Shown piece by piece: positions 15,078 through 23,504 of a stretch of DNA of 64,000 bases. The notes below the pieces were generated by a model. The model had not been told where the DNA came from, searched no databases, and saw only the letters and a program-made list of their open reading frames with translations. Source of the stretch: JAWVFN01 sp963696625 (GTDB taxonomy: Bacteria; Actinomycetota; Thermoleophilia; Solirubrobacterales; 70-9); contig CAVOKZ010000038.1 in the NCBI GenBank assembly GCA_963696625.1, positions 62,001 to 126,000 on the forward strand. Direction: 5' to 3'. The stretch's first letter is position 1; each line of letters begins with the position of its first letter. The translations under genes were made by a program, and so were the position numbers.

Positions 15078-15521
15078 TTGAGCCCAACGAGGACAGAGGT
15101 CGATTCGGAGCTAGCCGCACGGTTACGGCTGGCGATTACCCGCACCGCGCGCCGGCTGCGCCAGGAGGGGAGCGAGGGCTACAGCCCCTCGCAGGTCGCC
15201 GCCCTCACCACGCTCGAGCGCCATGGCCCGCTCTCGCCGAGCGAGCTCGCCGAGCGTGAGCAGATCAAGCGCCCGACCGCGACCAAGGTGATTGCCCGGC
15301 TGGCGGACGCCGGACTCGCCGAGCGGACCGCCAATCCGGACGACCGCCGCTGCGCCCTGGTCAGCCTCACCCCCGATGGCACGGCGCTGCTGCGCCGGGT
15401 GCGCGAGCGCAAGACCGCCTACCTCGCGAGCAGACTTCACGAACTCGACGCCGACGACGCACACGCCCTTGAGCGAGCCGCCGACGTGCTGGAGCGGCTA
15501 CTCGAAGGCGACCGTGACTGA
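15078..15521 (+). CDS. MarR family transcriptional regulator
   Basis: 147 residues from TTG 15078. The winged helix is visible: PSQVAALTTLERHGPLSPSELAE, REQIKRPTATKVIARLADAGL, and the wing NPDDRRCALVSLTPDG. MarR proteins are dimeric repressors of efflux and stress genes that respond to small molecules. The start overlaps no earlier gene and follows a 26-base palindrome. Its stop lies inside the start of the MFS gene (eight-base overlap), so it probably controls that exporter. Confidence 0.87.
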   Translation: MSPTRTEVDSELAARLRLAITRTARRLRQEGSEGYSPSQVAALTTLERHGPLSPSELAEREQIKRPTATKVIARLADAGLAERTANPDDRRCALVSLTPDGTALLRRVRERKTAYLASRLHELDADDAHALERAADVLERLLEGDRD

Positions 15522-16762
15522 AGCCCTGGGCCGCTCCTTCGACAGCCTCAAGGTCCCCAACTACCGGCGCTACTTCGCCGGCCAGCTCGCCTCGATCAGC
15601 GGCAACTGGATGCAGAACGTCGCCGAGATGTGGCTGGTGCTCACCATCACCGGCAGCGGCCTGGCCGTCGGCATCACCGCCGGGCTCCAGTTCCTGCCGA
15701 TGCTCCTGTTCGGAGCGTGGGGCGGGGCGATCGCCGATCAGCACAACAAGCGACGCCTGCTGCTGCTGACCCAGTCGCTGCACACTGTCGGCCCGCTGGT
15801 CCTGCTCGGCCTCGCGATCGCGGGCCCGGTGCCGACCGCCGCCGTCTTCGCCGTCGTCCTCTTCCGAGGCGCCGTCAACGCCGTCGACTACCCGACCCGC
15901 CAGGCCTTCGTCTCGGAGATCGTCGGCCGTGACCGCGTTGTCAACGCGGTCAGCCTCAACAGCGTCCTCGTCCACTCCTCGCGCGTGGCCGGCCCGGCGA
16001 TCGCCGGGATCCTGATCGCGACCGTCGGCACGGCGCCCTGCTTCGCGCTCAACGCGCTCAGCTTCGGGGTGATGATCGTCGCCCTCGCCGGCATGGACGT
16101 CGCCGCGCTGCGCCCGCCGAAGCCGGTCTCGCGCCGGCCGGGCGCGATCCGCGAGGGCCTCGCCCATGTGCGCCGCTCGCCGGCGCTCTGGGTGCCGCTT
16201 GCGCTGATGGCGATCGTCGGCACCTTCGGCTTCAACTTCCAGGCGGTGCTGCCGCTGCTCGCCGAGGACTCCTACGGCGCCGGGGCGACAGGCTACGCGC
16301 TGCTGGTCAGCGCGATGGGAGTCGGCGCGATCGTCGGGGCCCTGACCACCGGCGCCCGTAGCCGGGTCAGCTCCTCGCTGCTGGTCGCGGCGGCGGCGGC
16401 GTTCGGCGCCTTTTCGCTCGTCGCCTCCGCCGCGCCGACCCTTGCCCTCGCGACGCTCGCCGTGGTGCCGCTCGGCGCCTCGACCGTAACCCTGGCGGCG
16501 AGCTATCAACTCCGGCCTGCAACTCGCGGCCGAGCCCTCCATGCGCGGCCGCGTGATGGCCCTCTACTCGGTGGTCTTCCTCGGCTCAACGCCGATCGGG
16601 GCGCCGCTCGCCGGTCTGCTTGCGGACGCGCTCGACCCGCGAGCGGCGCTGGTGATGGCCGGCGTCTCGGGGCTTCTCGGCGCCGCGCTCGCCCGCATCG
16701 CCTTCGACCGCGCCAACTCGGTAACGCTCAGCCACCTCTCGGTGCCGCAGGTTGAGGTCTGA
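15514..16762 (+). CDS. MFS transporter (frameshifted near C-terminus)
   Basis: A 12-segment major facilitator of the enterobactin-exporter/MFS_3 type (FDSLKVPNYRRYFAGQLAS, GNWMQNVAEMWLV). The frame changes near 16504-16506: TLAAS is followed by INSGLQLAAEPSMRGRV in the next frame if one T is dropped, and the protein then continues to 16762. Length 1249 is one above a multiple of three, which fits a one-base insertion. It begins at GTG 15514 inside the MarR gene end, so the pair is a regulator-efflux unit. Confidence 0.85.
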
Positions 16763-18520
16763 TCAATCCTCGAACAGCGCGTAGCCGTAGGCGCCGCGCT
16801 TGTAGGTCAGCTTCGCGATCGAGGACATTCGCTCATCGTCGTTGTCGTCGAGCTGATCGAAGCGCGAGTTGACCCGGTGCGCGGCCCGCTCGCAGAAGGT
16901 GTCGGCGATGAACCGCTCCTGGCCCGAGGCCTCGACGCCCTGCTCTGAGAAGAGGTGGCCGACCCGCGACATCAGCGCGAACTGGGCGTAGATGTCGCAG
17001 GCGTTGTCGGCGATCCGCTTGTGGGCGAACTCGGCATCGACGATGCCCTTCTTGTGCTCGCGCAGCAGCTTCTCGGATGAGTCGCGCAGGCGCTTGACCT
17101 GGTCGGAGACCGAGTCGGCGTGCTTCGATAGCTCGGGGTGGGCGTTGCGCACGCGGTCGGGACGGACCTCGCGCTTCGCCCTCTCGGCGGCGAAGTCGAT
17201 CAGCACCCCGATCGAGCGGATCGGGTCCGAGAGCCCGATGTCGCCGAGCTCTTCGAGCCGCTCGCCGAGCGGCTTGAAGCCGCCGAGGGCGATGAACGAG
17301 CGCATCACGTCGTTGGCGCCCTCGAAGATCGGAAAGATGCGGATGTCGCGGAGGATCTTCTCGTAGGGCTCGTCGCGCATGTAGCCGCCGCCGCCGCGCA
17401 GCTGCAGCACCCGGTTGGCCGCGTACCAGAGGAACTCCGTCCCCGAGACCTTGCACATCGCCGACTCGAGCGAGTAGTCCTCTACCCCGGAATCGACCAG
17501 GCCGCAGGTCAGGTAGCACATCGACTCGAGCCCGAAGAGGTAGGAGACGAGCCAGCCGATCTTGTCCTGGACCAGCTCGAACTCGGCGAGCGGGCGGCCG
17601 AACTGCCGGCGCTCCTTGAGGTAGGGGATGACGAGGTCGAGCAGCTCCTTGGCGGCACCGACCGATCCCGTGCCGAGCCCGATGCGCCCGTTGTTGAGGA
17701 TCTGCATCGCGATCCGGAAGCCCTCGCCGGGCTCGCCGAGCACGTTCTCGGGCGGCACGCGGACGTCCTTGAAGTAGAGGCGGCGCAGGTCGTTGCCGCG
17801 CAGCCCCATCGTGTCGAAGCGCTCGCCGACCTCGAAGCCCTCCATTCCCTTCTCGAGGATCAGCGCGATGTGGCGGTCGGAGCCGTCGACCTCGCAGCGA
17901 GCGAAGGCGGTGAAGACCGAGCCCTTGGAGCCGTTGCCGATGAAGCGCTTCTCGCCGTTGAGAACCCAAGAGCCGTCGCTCTGACGGACCGCCCGCGATT
18001 CGATGTTGTAGGCGTCCGATCCCGCGTTGGGCTCGGTCAGCGCGAAGCCGGCGAGCTTGCGGCCCGACGCCAGATCCGGCAGGAACCTCTCCTTTTGTTC
18101 GTCGGTGCCGAACATGTGGATGCCCTTGAAGCCGATCGACTGGTGGACGCCGAGGACGATCGCCAGCGTGCCGTCGATCTGGCCGATCGCCTCGAAGACC
18201 CGCGAGTAGCCGGTCTGCGAGAGGCCCTGGCCGCCGTAGCGCTCGTCGACGTAGAGCCCGAGGATGCCGCGCTCGCCGAGCGCCGCGATCGTCTCGTCGC
18301 CGACCCAGCGCTGCTCCTCGACCGCGCGCGGGTCGTAGTGCTCGGAGCAGTAGGAGCGCAGCGAGCCGATCAGCCCGCGGATCTTCTCCTGCTCGGCGTC
18401 GTCGGGCCTCGGGAAGGGGAAGACCAGGTCGTCGTGGATCTCGCCGAGGAAGAGCGACTTCGAGAAGGACGAGGGCTGGTCGCCCGCTTCAGGCTTCTCG
18501 ACTGTCTCGGCGGCTTCGAT
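16763..18520 (-). CDS. acyl-CoA dehydrogenase (long form)
   Basis: 585 residues from ATC 18520. The usual N-terminal helices (FSKSLFLGEIHDDLVFPFP, ERYGGQGLSQTGYSRVFEAIG) lie upstream of the first ATG (18115), so the ATG start would cut off a third of the fold. No ATG, GTG or TTG occurs between the in-frame TAG and this region; ATC 18520 stands six bases after TAGTCT, as expected for a leaderless message. FAD/substrate motifs: FALTEPNAGSD, KRFIGNG, and the catalytic glutamate in FPIFEGANDV. The extra C-terminal domain is as in ACAD9/VLCAD-like enzymes. It carries out the first step of fatty acyl-CoA oxidation. Confidence 0.88.
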   Translation of the reverse strand: MEAAETVEKPEAGDQPSSFSKSLFLGEIHDDLVFPFPRPDDAEQEKIRGLIGSLRSYCSEHYDPRAVEEQRWVGDETIAALGERGILGLYVDERYGGQGLSQTGYSRVFEAIGQIDGTLAIVLGVHQSIGFKGIHMFGTDEQKERFLPDLASGRKLAGFALTEPNAGSDAYNIESRAVRQSDGSWVLNGEKRFIGNGSKGSVFTAFARCEVDGSDRHIALILEKGMEGFEVGERFDTMGLRGNDLRRLYFKDVRVPPENVLGEPGEGFRIAMQILNNGRIGLGTGSVGAAKELLDLVIPYLKERRQFGRPLAEFELVQDKIGWLVSYLFGLESMCYLTCGLVDSGVEDYSLESAMCKVSGTEFLWYAANRVLQLRGGGGYMRDEPYEKILRDIRIFPIFEGANDVMRSFIALGGFKPLGERLEELGDIGLSDPIRSIGVLIDFAAERAKREVRPDRVRNAHPELSKHADSVSDQVKRLRDSSEKLLREHKKGIVDAEFAHKRIADNACDIYAQFALMSRVGHLFSEQGVEASGQERFIADTFCERAAHRVNSRFDQLDDNDDERMSSIAKLTYKRGAYGYALFED

Positions 18521-18545
18521 GCGCTGAGACTAGCGGCGCCTGCTC

Positions 18546-19700
18546 TTACAGCAGCCGTTCGGCCCTGTCGGCGATCAGCCGCGCCAGCGCCGGCGAGGAG
18601 GTCGCGGCGGGTGAGGGGGCGTTGCGGACGTGAAGGGCGCGCTCGGTCTCGTGGAGGACGAAGTCGTCGAGGAGGGTCCCGTCGCGGGCGACGGCCTGAG
18701 CGCGGACGCCGGCGGGGCCGGGGAGGAAGTCGGCGGCCTCGAGCTCGGGGACCATGCGTTGCGCCTCGGCGACGAAGGTGCTCGGGCGCAGGGCGTGCCA
18801 GAGCTCGCGGGTCGCCGCCCGCCGCTCCCTCCAAGCGACTCGCCAGGCGCCGGGCCAGCCGGCGCCGCCGCTCATCAGCGCGGACGGCCCGAGCAGAACC
18901 CGGCCATCGAAGGTCCGGGTGAGGTGGGGGCCGAGGAAAGGGAGGCGCGGGTCCGGTACCGGGTAGATGCTGGCTTTGACGAGCTCGGCACGCTCAGGCC
19001 GCAGCTCGAGGTAGCCGCCGCGGAAGGGGACGATCCGCGGGTTGGCCGGGGCGCCGGCCTCGACCGCCAGCCGGTCGGAGCCGGCGCCGGCGCAGTTGAC
19101 GACCAGCCGCGCCGTCGCCAGGCCTCCGTCGGTCACGAGGTCGATCCGCTCGGCGCGCGGGATCAGGGCTCGAACGCCCGCCGCCGTATGGACCGCGCCT
19201 CCCGCCTTGGCGACGTCGGCCGCCAGTGCCAGGGCGACCGCGCGGAAGTCGACGACGCCCGTCGCGCTCGAGTGCAGGGCGGCGACGCCGGTGGCGTGGG
19301 GTTCGACCTCGGCGATCTCCTCGGCTGCAAGTCGGCGGACGCCCGGGACGTCGTTGGCCTCGGCGCGGCGCTCGAGCTCGTTCAGCCGCAGCAGCTCGGA
19401 GGCGTTTGTGGCCACGATCAGCTTGCCGTCGCGCCTTGCCTCGATCCCGCGCTTCGCGCAGTATTTGTAGAGCCGCCGCGCGCCGTCGACGCAGAGCTTT
19501 GCCTTCAGCGATCCCGGCTCGTAGTAGATGCCGGCGTGGATCACACCGCTCGTGTGGCCGGTCTGCGCGGTCGCCAGCTCGGGCTCGCGCTCGAACACCG
19601 TGAGTTTCAGATCGCCGTCGCGCCGCAGCAGCTCGCGCGCCGTGGCGAGGCCGACGATGCCGCCGCCGATCACCGCGACGTCGGAGTCCTGGAAGGCCAC
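18546..19700 (-). CDS. lhgO: L-2-hydroxyglutarate oxidase family FAD enzyme
   Basis: 384 residues. FAD fold VAVIGGGIVGLATAREL, then the family motif GHTSGVIHAGIYYEPGSLKAKLC, and a late PFLGPHLTRTFDGRVLLGPSAL. This is the LhgO/YgaF family, which oxidises L-2-hydroxyglutarate to 2-oxoglutarate and passes electrons to the membrane quinone pool. GTG 19700 is six bases after TAGTAT, and the promoter overlaps the divergent ligase promoter. Confidence 0.87.
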   Translation of the reverse strand: MAFQDSDVAVIGGGIVGLATARELLRRDGDLKLTVFEREPELATAQTGHTSGVIHAGIYYEPGSLKAKLCVDGARRLYKYCAKRGIEARRDGKLIVATNASELLRLNELERRAEANDVPGVRRLAAEEIAEVEPHATGVAALHSSATGVVDFRAVALALAADVAKAGGAVHTAAGVRALIPRAERIDLVTDGGLATARLVVNCAGAGSDRLAVEAGAPANPRIVPFRGGYLELRPERAELVKASIYPVPDPRLPFLGPHLTRTFDGRVLLGPSALMSGGAGWPGAWRVAWRERRAATRELWHALRPSTFVAEAQRMVPELEAADFLPGPAGVRAQAVARDGTLLDDFVLHETERALHVRNAPSPAATSSPALARLIADRAERLL

Positions 19701-19706
19701 ACCCGG

Positions 19707-19716
19707 ATACTAGGAT
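19707..19716. promoter_or_regulatory. compact bidirectional promoter
   Basis: ATACTAGGAT contains TAGTAT on the minus strand (six bases before the lhgO GTG) and TAGGAT on the plus strand (eight bases before the ligase GTG), sharing the central TA. Only one polymerase can use it at a time, so the two genes may compete. Confidence 0.55.
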
Positions 19717-19724
19717 CGGCGGGC

Positions 19725-20687
19725 GTGGCACTCCCGCTCAAACCCCCGATCGAGCCGCAGCTCGCCAAGTCGGCCAAGCCCGGGGCCGGCCTCCCCGAGG
19801 GCGAGGAGTGGGTCTACGAGCCCAAGTACGACGGCTTCCGCGCGATCGCCTTCATCGACGGCGGCGAGGTCTTCCTCCAGTCGCGGACCGGCAAGCCGCT
19901 GCTGCGCTACTTCCCCGAGCTCAAGTTCCCCAAGGGAAAGATGATCCTCGATGGGGAGCTCGTCATTCTCGGCAAGGACGGGGCGGAGGAGTTCAACTCG
20001 CTGCAGACGCGGCTGCACCCGGCCGAGTCGCGGATCAAGCTGCTGGCGAAGGAGACCCCGGCGCGCTTCCGCGCCTTCGACCTGCTCGCGCTCGACTCGA
20101 AGAAGTGGACGGGTGAGCCGTTCGCCAGGCGGCGCGAGCGGCTCGAGAAGCTCGGCAAGTCGAAGTTCAAGAGCACGACCTTCGAGGTGACGCCGATGGC
20201 GAAGACGCCGAAGGGCGCCGAGAAATGGCTGGCCTCGGGCGAGGGGGTGGTCGCCAAGCAGAAGGAGGCTGTTTACGAGCCCGGCAAGCGCCGCGGGATG
20301 ATCAAGGTCAAGCGGTTGCGGACGCTCGACGTCGTGGTCATGGGCTGGCGCCCGGGGAAGGAGAAGGGGACGGTGGGCTCGCTGATCCTCGGGCTCTATG
20401 AGGGGAAGACGCTGCGGTCGATCGGCCACACCTCGGGCCTCAAGGCCAAGGAGAAGCGCGACCTCGTCGCCAAGCTCGCGCCGTACGAGACCGGCGAGAC
20501 CGGCTCGGCCGACCCGAGCCGCTGGAACACCGACCGCGATCTCGAGTGGCACTCCCTGCGCCCCGAGCTGGCGATCGAGATCAACTTCGACCACGTCTCC
20601 GACGGCCGCATCCGCCACGGCTCGAAGATCCTGCGCTGGCGCGAGGACAAGGACCCGAAGGACTGCACCTTCGACCAGCTCAGCTGA
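19725..20687 (+). CDS. ATP-dependent DNA ligase (LigD ligase-domain/LigC type)
   Basis: 320 residues. The adenylation lysine lies in motif I, YEPKYDGFRA (KxDG variant EPKYDG, near residue 37), with motif III FRAFDLL and motif IV/V GEGVVAKQKEAVYEPG and MIKVKR. The OB-fold domain follows. This is the short bacterial ATP-dependent ligase used in end joining or short-patch repair, separate here from the polymerase and phosphoesterase domains. GTG 19725 is eight bases after TAGGAT. The LigD-type polymerase is encoded 430 bases further on, on the other strand. Confidence 0.9.
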   Translation: MALPLKPPIEPQLAKSAKPGAGLPEGEEWVYEPKYDGFRAIAFIDGGEVFLQSRTGKPLLRYFPELKFPKGKMILDGELVILGKDGAEEFNSLQTRLHPAESRIKLLAKETPARFRAFDLLALDSKKWTGEPFARRRERLEKLGKSKFKSTTFEVTPMAKTPKGAEKWLASGEGVVAKQKEAVYEPGKRRGMIKVKRLRTLDVVVMGWRPGKEKGTVGSLILGLYEGKTLRSIGHTSGLKAKEKRDLVAKLAPYETGETGSADPSRWNTDRDLEWHSLRPELAIEINFDHVSDGRIRHGSKILRWREDKDPKDCTFDQLS

Positions 20688-20690
20688 AGC

Positions 20691-21062
20691 TCAGCCCTGG
20701 GGCGGCGGCTGCTCTTCGTCGAGACGGTCCAGGAAGCGGAGCAGGATCTCGCGCTGGAGGTCCAGGGTCGCGCCAAAGGCGTCGATGCGGTCCCCGAACT
20801 GGTCGATGCGGTCCCCGAACTGGTCGATGCGGCCCCCGAACTGGTCGATGCGGTCCCCGAACTGGTCGAGCCGGTGGCCCAACTGATCGAGCCGATCTCT
20901 GAACTCACCGATGCCGGCACGGAAATCCTTGAGCGTCGCCATAAGGCCGACGAACGCCTCGGTGTTCCTCGAGACGAGCGTTTGAGTCAGTTCGAACTGC
21001 TGATGCTGCAGCTCTCGGTTGAGTTGGAACTCGTTTTCGATCCGCTCTTCCCAGCTGGGCAT
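20691..21062 (-). CDS. heptad-repeat coiled-coil protein
   Basis: 123 residues. After an N-terminal helix (WEERIENEFQLNRELQHQQFELTQ) come about five copies of a seven-residue unit, RIDQFGD, with Leu/Ile and Phe at coiled-coil core positions. This is a rod-like oligomer resembling DUF-type tail or adhesin stalk repeats. The unit is repeated almost exactly at DNA level (21 bases), so copy number may vary. It ends four bases from the ligase gene. Function unknown. Confidence 0.65.
   Translation of the reverse strand: MPSWEERIENEFQLNRELQHQQFELTQTLVSRNTEAFVGLMATLKDFRAGIGEFRDRLDQLGHRLDQFGDRIDQFGGRIDQFGDRIDQFGDRIDAFGATLDLQREILLRFLDRLDEEQPPPQG
20781..20885. repeat. 21-base tandem repeat inside the coiled-coil gene
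   Basis: Units of GTCGATGCGGTCCCCGAACT plus G are repeated about five times, the first copies nearly identical and the last diverged (GTCGAGCCGGTGGCCCAACT plus G). Each unit encodes one heptad. Such recent in-frame duplication is a classic place for length change by slippage. Confidence 0.85.
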
Positions 21063-21115
21063 GACCGGAGTCTGGCAGGTTGCCCCGCGCCCAATCCACC
21101 CTGAACGTGACGAGA

Positions 21116-22108
21116 TCACGTCTTTTTCGCCCTGGATGGCTGGACCCGCTTCGGCTCGCCCTTCTGCTTGCGGAAGTGGGGCGGCCAGGGAGCGTCGCCG
21201 AGGCCGAGCAGCTTGTCGATCGAGCCCGGCTTCTCGTCGATCTTCGCGTGGGGGTCGCCGAGCTTCTTCAGCCGCGCGGGGACCGTCTTCAGCGTGAACT
21301 CGGCGGGGTCCACATCCGGGACCTCCTCCCACGAGAGCGGGGTCGAGACCCGGGCGTCGGGGCGGGGGCGCACGGACCAGGCTGAGGCGACGGTGCGGTC
21401 ACGCGCGTTCTGGTTGTAGTCGACGAAGACGCCGTGGCGCTCCTCCTTCCACCACTTGCTGGTCGCGATCGTCGGCACGCGGCGCTCGACCTCGCGCGCC
21501 AGCGCCAGCGCCGCGCGGCGGACGTCGTCGTAGTCCCACTGCGGCTTGATCCGCACGTTGACGTGGATGCCGCGCGAGCCCGAGGTCTTGGGCCAGCCCT
21601 CGAGCCCGTGGTCGTGGAGCACGTCGCGCACGCACATCGCCACCTTGCGCACCGACGACCAGCGCACGCGCGGCTGCGGGTCGAGATCGACGCGCAGCTC
21701 GTCGGGGCAGTCGAGGTCGTCGCGGCGCACGGGGTGCGGGTTGAAGTCGATCACCCCGAGGTTGACCGCCCAGACCAGGTGGGCGGCGTCGTTGACGACC
21801 AGCTCGGTCGCGCTGCGCCCCGAGGGAAAGGTGAATGTCGCGGTCTGCAGCCACTCGGGCGCGTTCTTCGGCACCCGCTTCTGAAAGAAGAACTCACCGG
21901 AGGCGCCGTCGACGAAGCGCTTCATCGTCCCCGGTCGCTCCTGGAGCTGGAGCACCGCCGGGCCGGCGACCGCGAGGTAGTACTCGACCAGGTCGAGCTT
22001 GGTCAGGCCTCCCTTCCCAGACCGGCCCTTCGGGAAGAAGATCTTCGAGGGGCTCGAGACCCTGATCTCGTGCCCCGCCGCCTCGATCGTCGTGTACTCC
22101 TTGGCCAC
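21116..22108 (-). CDS. LigD polymerase/primase domain protein
   Basis: 330 residues from GTG 22108. The archaeo-eukaryotic primase-like fold is seen with the catalytic aspartates in CPDELRVDLDPQP (DxD), the earlier VSSPSKIFFPKG and LDLVEYYLAVAGPAVLQ motifs, and the nucleotide-binding TSGSRGIHVNV and KWWKEERHGVFVDYNQNARD. It fills in DNA ends, favouring ribonucleotides, during non-homologous end joining. Together with the ligase (19725) and the 3'-phosphoesterase (2688) it makes a complete LigD in three pieces. No Ku gene is in the window. Confidence 0.92.
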   Translation of the reverse strand: MAKEYTTIEAAGHEIRVSSPSKIFFPKGRSGKGGLTKLDLVEYYLAVAGPAVLQLQERPGTMKRFVDGASGEFFFQKRVPKNAPEWLQTATFTFPSGRSATELVVNDAAHLVWAVNLGVIDFNPHPVRRDDLDCPDELRVDLDPQPRVRWSSVRKVAMCVRDVLHDHGLEGWPKTSGSRGIHVNVRIKPQWDYDDVRRAALALAREVERRVPTIATSKWWKEERHGVFVDYNQNARDRTVASAWSVRPRPDARVSTPLSWEEVPDVDPAEFTLKTVPARLKKLGDPHAKIDEKPGSIDKLLGLGDAPWPPHFRKQKGEPKRVQPSRAKKT

Positions 22109-22151
22109 GGGGCATCTTCGCAACCGGCGCACGTGGACTAGGGTCACGGCC

Positions 22152-23057
22152 GTGGGCGAGCTGAACACGATGACCTACGAGGTCGACGGGCGAATCGCGC
22201 GGATCACGCTCGACCGGCCCGAGCGCGGCAACGGGATCACGTTCGAGATGCCGCGCGAGCTGGCCGCGTGCGTCGAGCGCGCCAACCTCGATCCCGAGGT
22301 CCACGTGATCGCGCTCGCCGGCAACGGCTCGGGCTTCTGCGGGGGCTACGACCTCGTCGCCTCGGCAGAGGGAAAGATGGAGGGCATCTCCGACGCGGAC
22401 GCTCCGGAGGGATCGCCCGTCGATCCGCTGGTCGTCGCCAAAAACCACAACCCCGACGAGGTCTGGGACCCGATCACCGACTTCCAGATGATGAGCCGCA
22501 ACGTTCGCGGCTTCATGAGCCTCTTCCACTCCGATAAGCCGGTGATCACCAAGGTCCACGGCTACTGCGTCGCCGGCGGCACCGACATGGCGCTCTGCTC
22601 GGACTTGTTCGTCGCCGAGGACAAGGCCAAGATCGGCTACCCGCCGGCGCGGGTCTGGGGCGTGCCGACGACGATGCTCTGGGCCTACAAGCTGGGCTCG
22701 ACCCGGGCCAAGCGTCTGCTGCTGACCGGTGACTCGATCGACGGCACGACCGCGGTCGAGTGGGGGCTGGCGAGCGAGGCACATCCGGGCGCCGAGCTCG
22801 ACGCCGCTTTCGAGGCGCTGCTCGAGCGCGTCGCGCGGCTGCCGATCAACCAGCTCGTGATGCACAAGCTGCTCGTCAACCAGGCGCTCTACGCACAGGG
22901 CCTGGCGGCGACACAGGCGCTCGGCGTCGTCTTCGACGGCGTCGCCCGCCATACGCCCGAGGGGCACGAGTTCGTGCGCAAGTCCGTCAGCGAAGGCTTC
23001 AAGGAAGCCGTGCGCGAGCGCGACGAGCCCTTCGGTGACGTCGGGTTGAGCGGCTGA
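22152..23057 (+). CDS. enoyl-CoA hydratase/isomerase family (crotonase)
   Basis: 301 residues from GTG 22152, seven bases after TAGGGT (22139-22144). Crotonase fold: ITLDRPERGNGITFEM, the oxyanion hole region GNGSGFCGGYDL, and VITKVHGYCVAGGTDMALCSDLFVA. Position Asp/Glu of the usual catalytic pair are not both clear, and the insert rich in Asp/Glu and Pro (residues 75-110) is unusual. It would hydrate or isomerise an enoyl-CoA. The thioesterase gene follows by 12 bases, so they form an operon. Confidence 0.85.
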   Translation: MGELNTMTYEVDGRIARITLDRPERGNGITFEMPRELAACVERANLDPEVHVIALAGNGSGFCGGYDLVASAEGKMEGISDADAPEGSPVDPLVVAKNHNPDEVWDPITDFQMMSRNVRGFMSLFHSDKPVITKVHGYCVAGGTDMALCSDLFVAEDKAKIGYPPARVWGVPTTMLWAYKLGSTRAKRLLLTGDSIDGTTAVEWGLASEAHPGAELDAAFEALLERVARLPINQLVMHKLLVNQALYAQGLAATQALGVVFDGVARHTPEGHEFVRKSVSEGFKEAVRERDEPFGDVGLSG

Positions 23058-23069
23058 GCACCACTTCCC

Positions 23070-23504
23070 ATGGCCGAGCGCGACAACGCAAACGTCACCC
23101 CCGAGAGCGTCACGGAGCTGATCGCCGGGAGTTTCCCGGGCGACATGGCGATCGAGCCGCTCGAGATCTCCGCCGAGCGCGCCACCGGCCGCATCGTCGT
23201 CGACGAGCGCCACCTGCATCCCGGCAAGTTCGTTCACGGCGGCGTCTGGACGGCGCTCGGTGACTCGGTTGCGGCTTGGGTGACCTTCCCCAACCTGCCC
23301 CAGGGCGCCGACTTCACCACGATCGAGCTCAAGCTGAATGTCTTCGGCGCCGGCCGGCTCGGCGACGAGATCCACGCCGAGGCCGTGCCGCTGCACGTAG
23401 GCCGCAGCACGATCATCATCGAGGTGCGGATGACGCGCGGCGACAAGCTCGCCGCCAATCTGATCGTCAGCCAGTTCGTCCTGCCCGCGGGCGCCGGCGC
23501 CTAA
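23070..23504 (+). CDS. PaaI-type acyl-CoA thioesterase (hotdog fold)
   Basis: 144 residues with the PaaI family signature: HLHPGKFVHGGVWTALGDSVAAWVTF (HGG and following acidic residue) and FTTIELKLNVFGAG. It hydrolyses aryl- or acyl-CoA. Located after the crotonase gene, it may drain CoA esters made there. Its TAA stop overlaps the convergent pyruvate kinase stop. Confidence 0.87.
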   Translation: MAERDNANVTPESVTELIAGSFPGDMAIEPLEISAERATGRIVVDERHLHPGKFVHGGVWTALGDSVAAWVTFPNLPQGADFTTIELKLNVFGAGRLGDEIHAEAVPLHVGRSTIIIEVRMTRGDKLAANLIVSQFVLPAGAGA

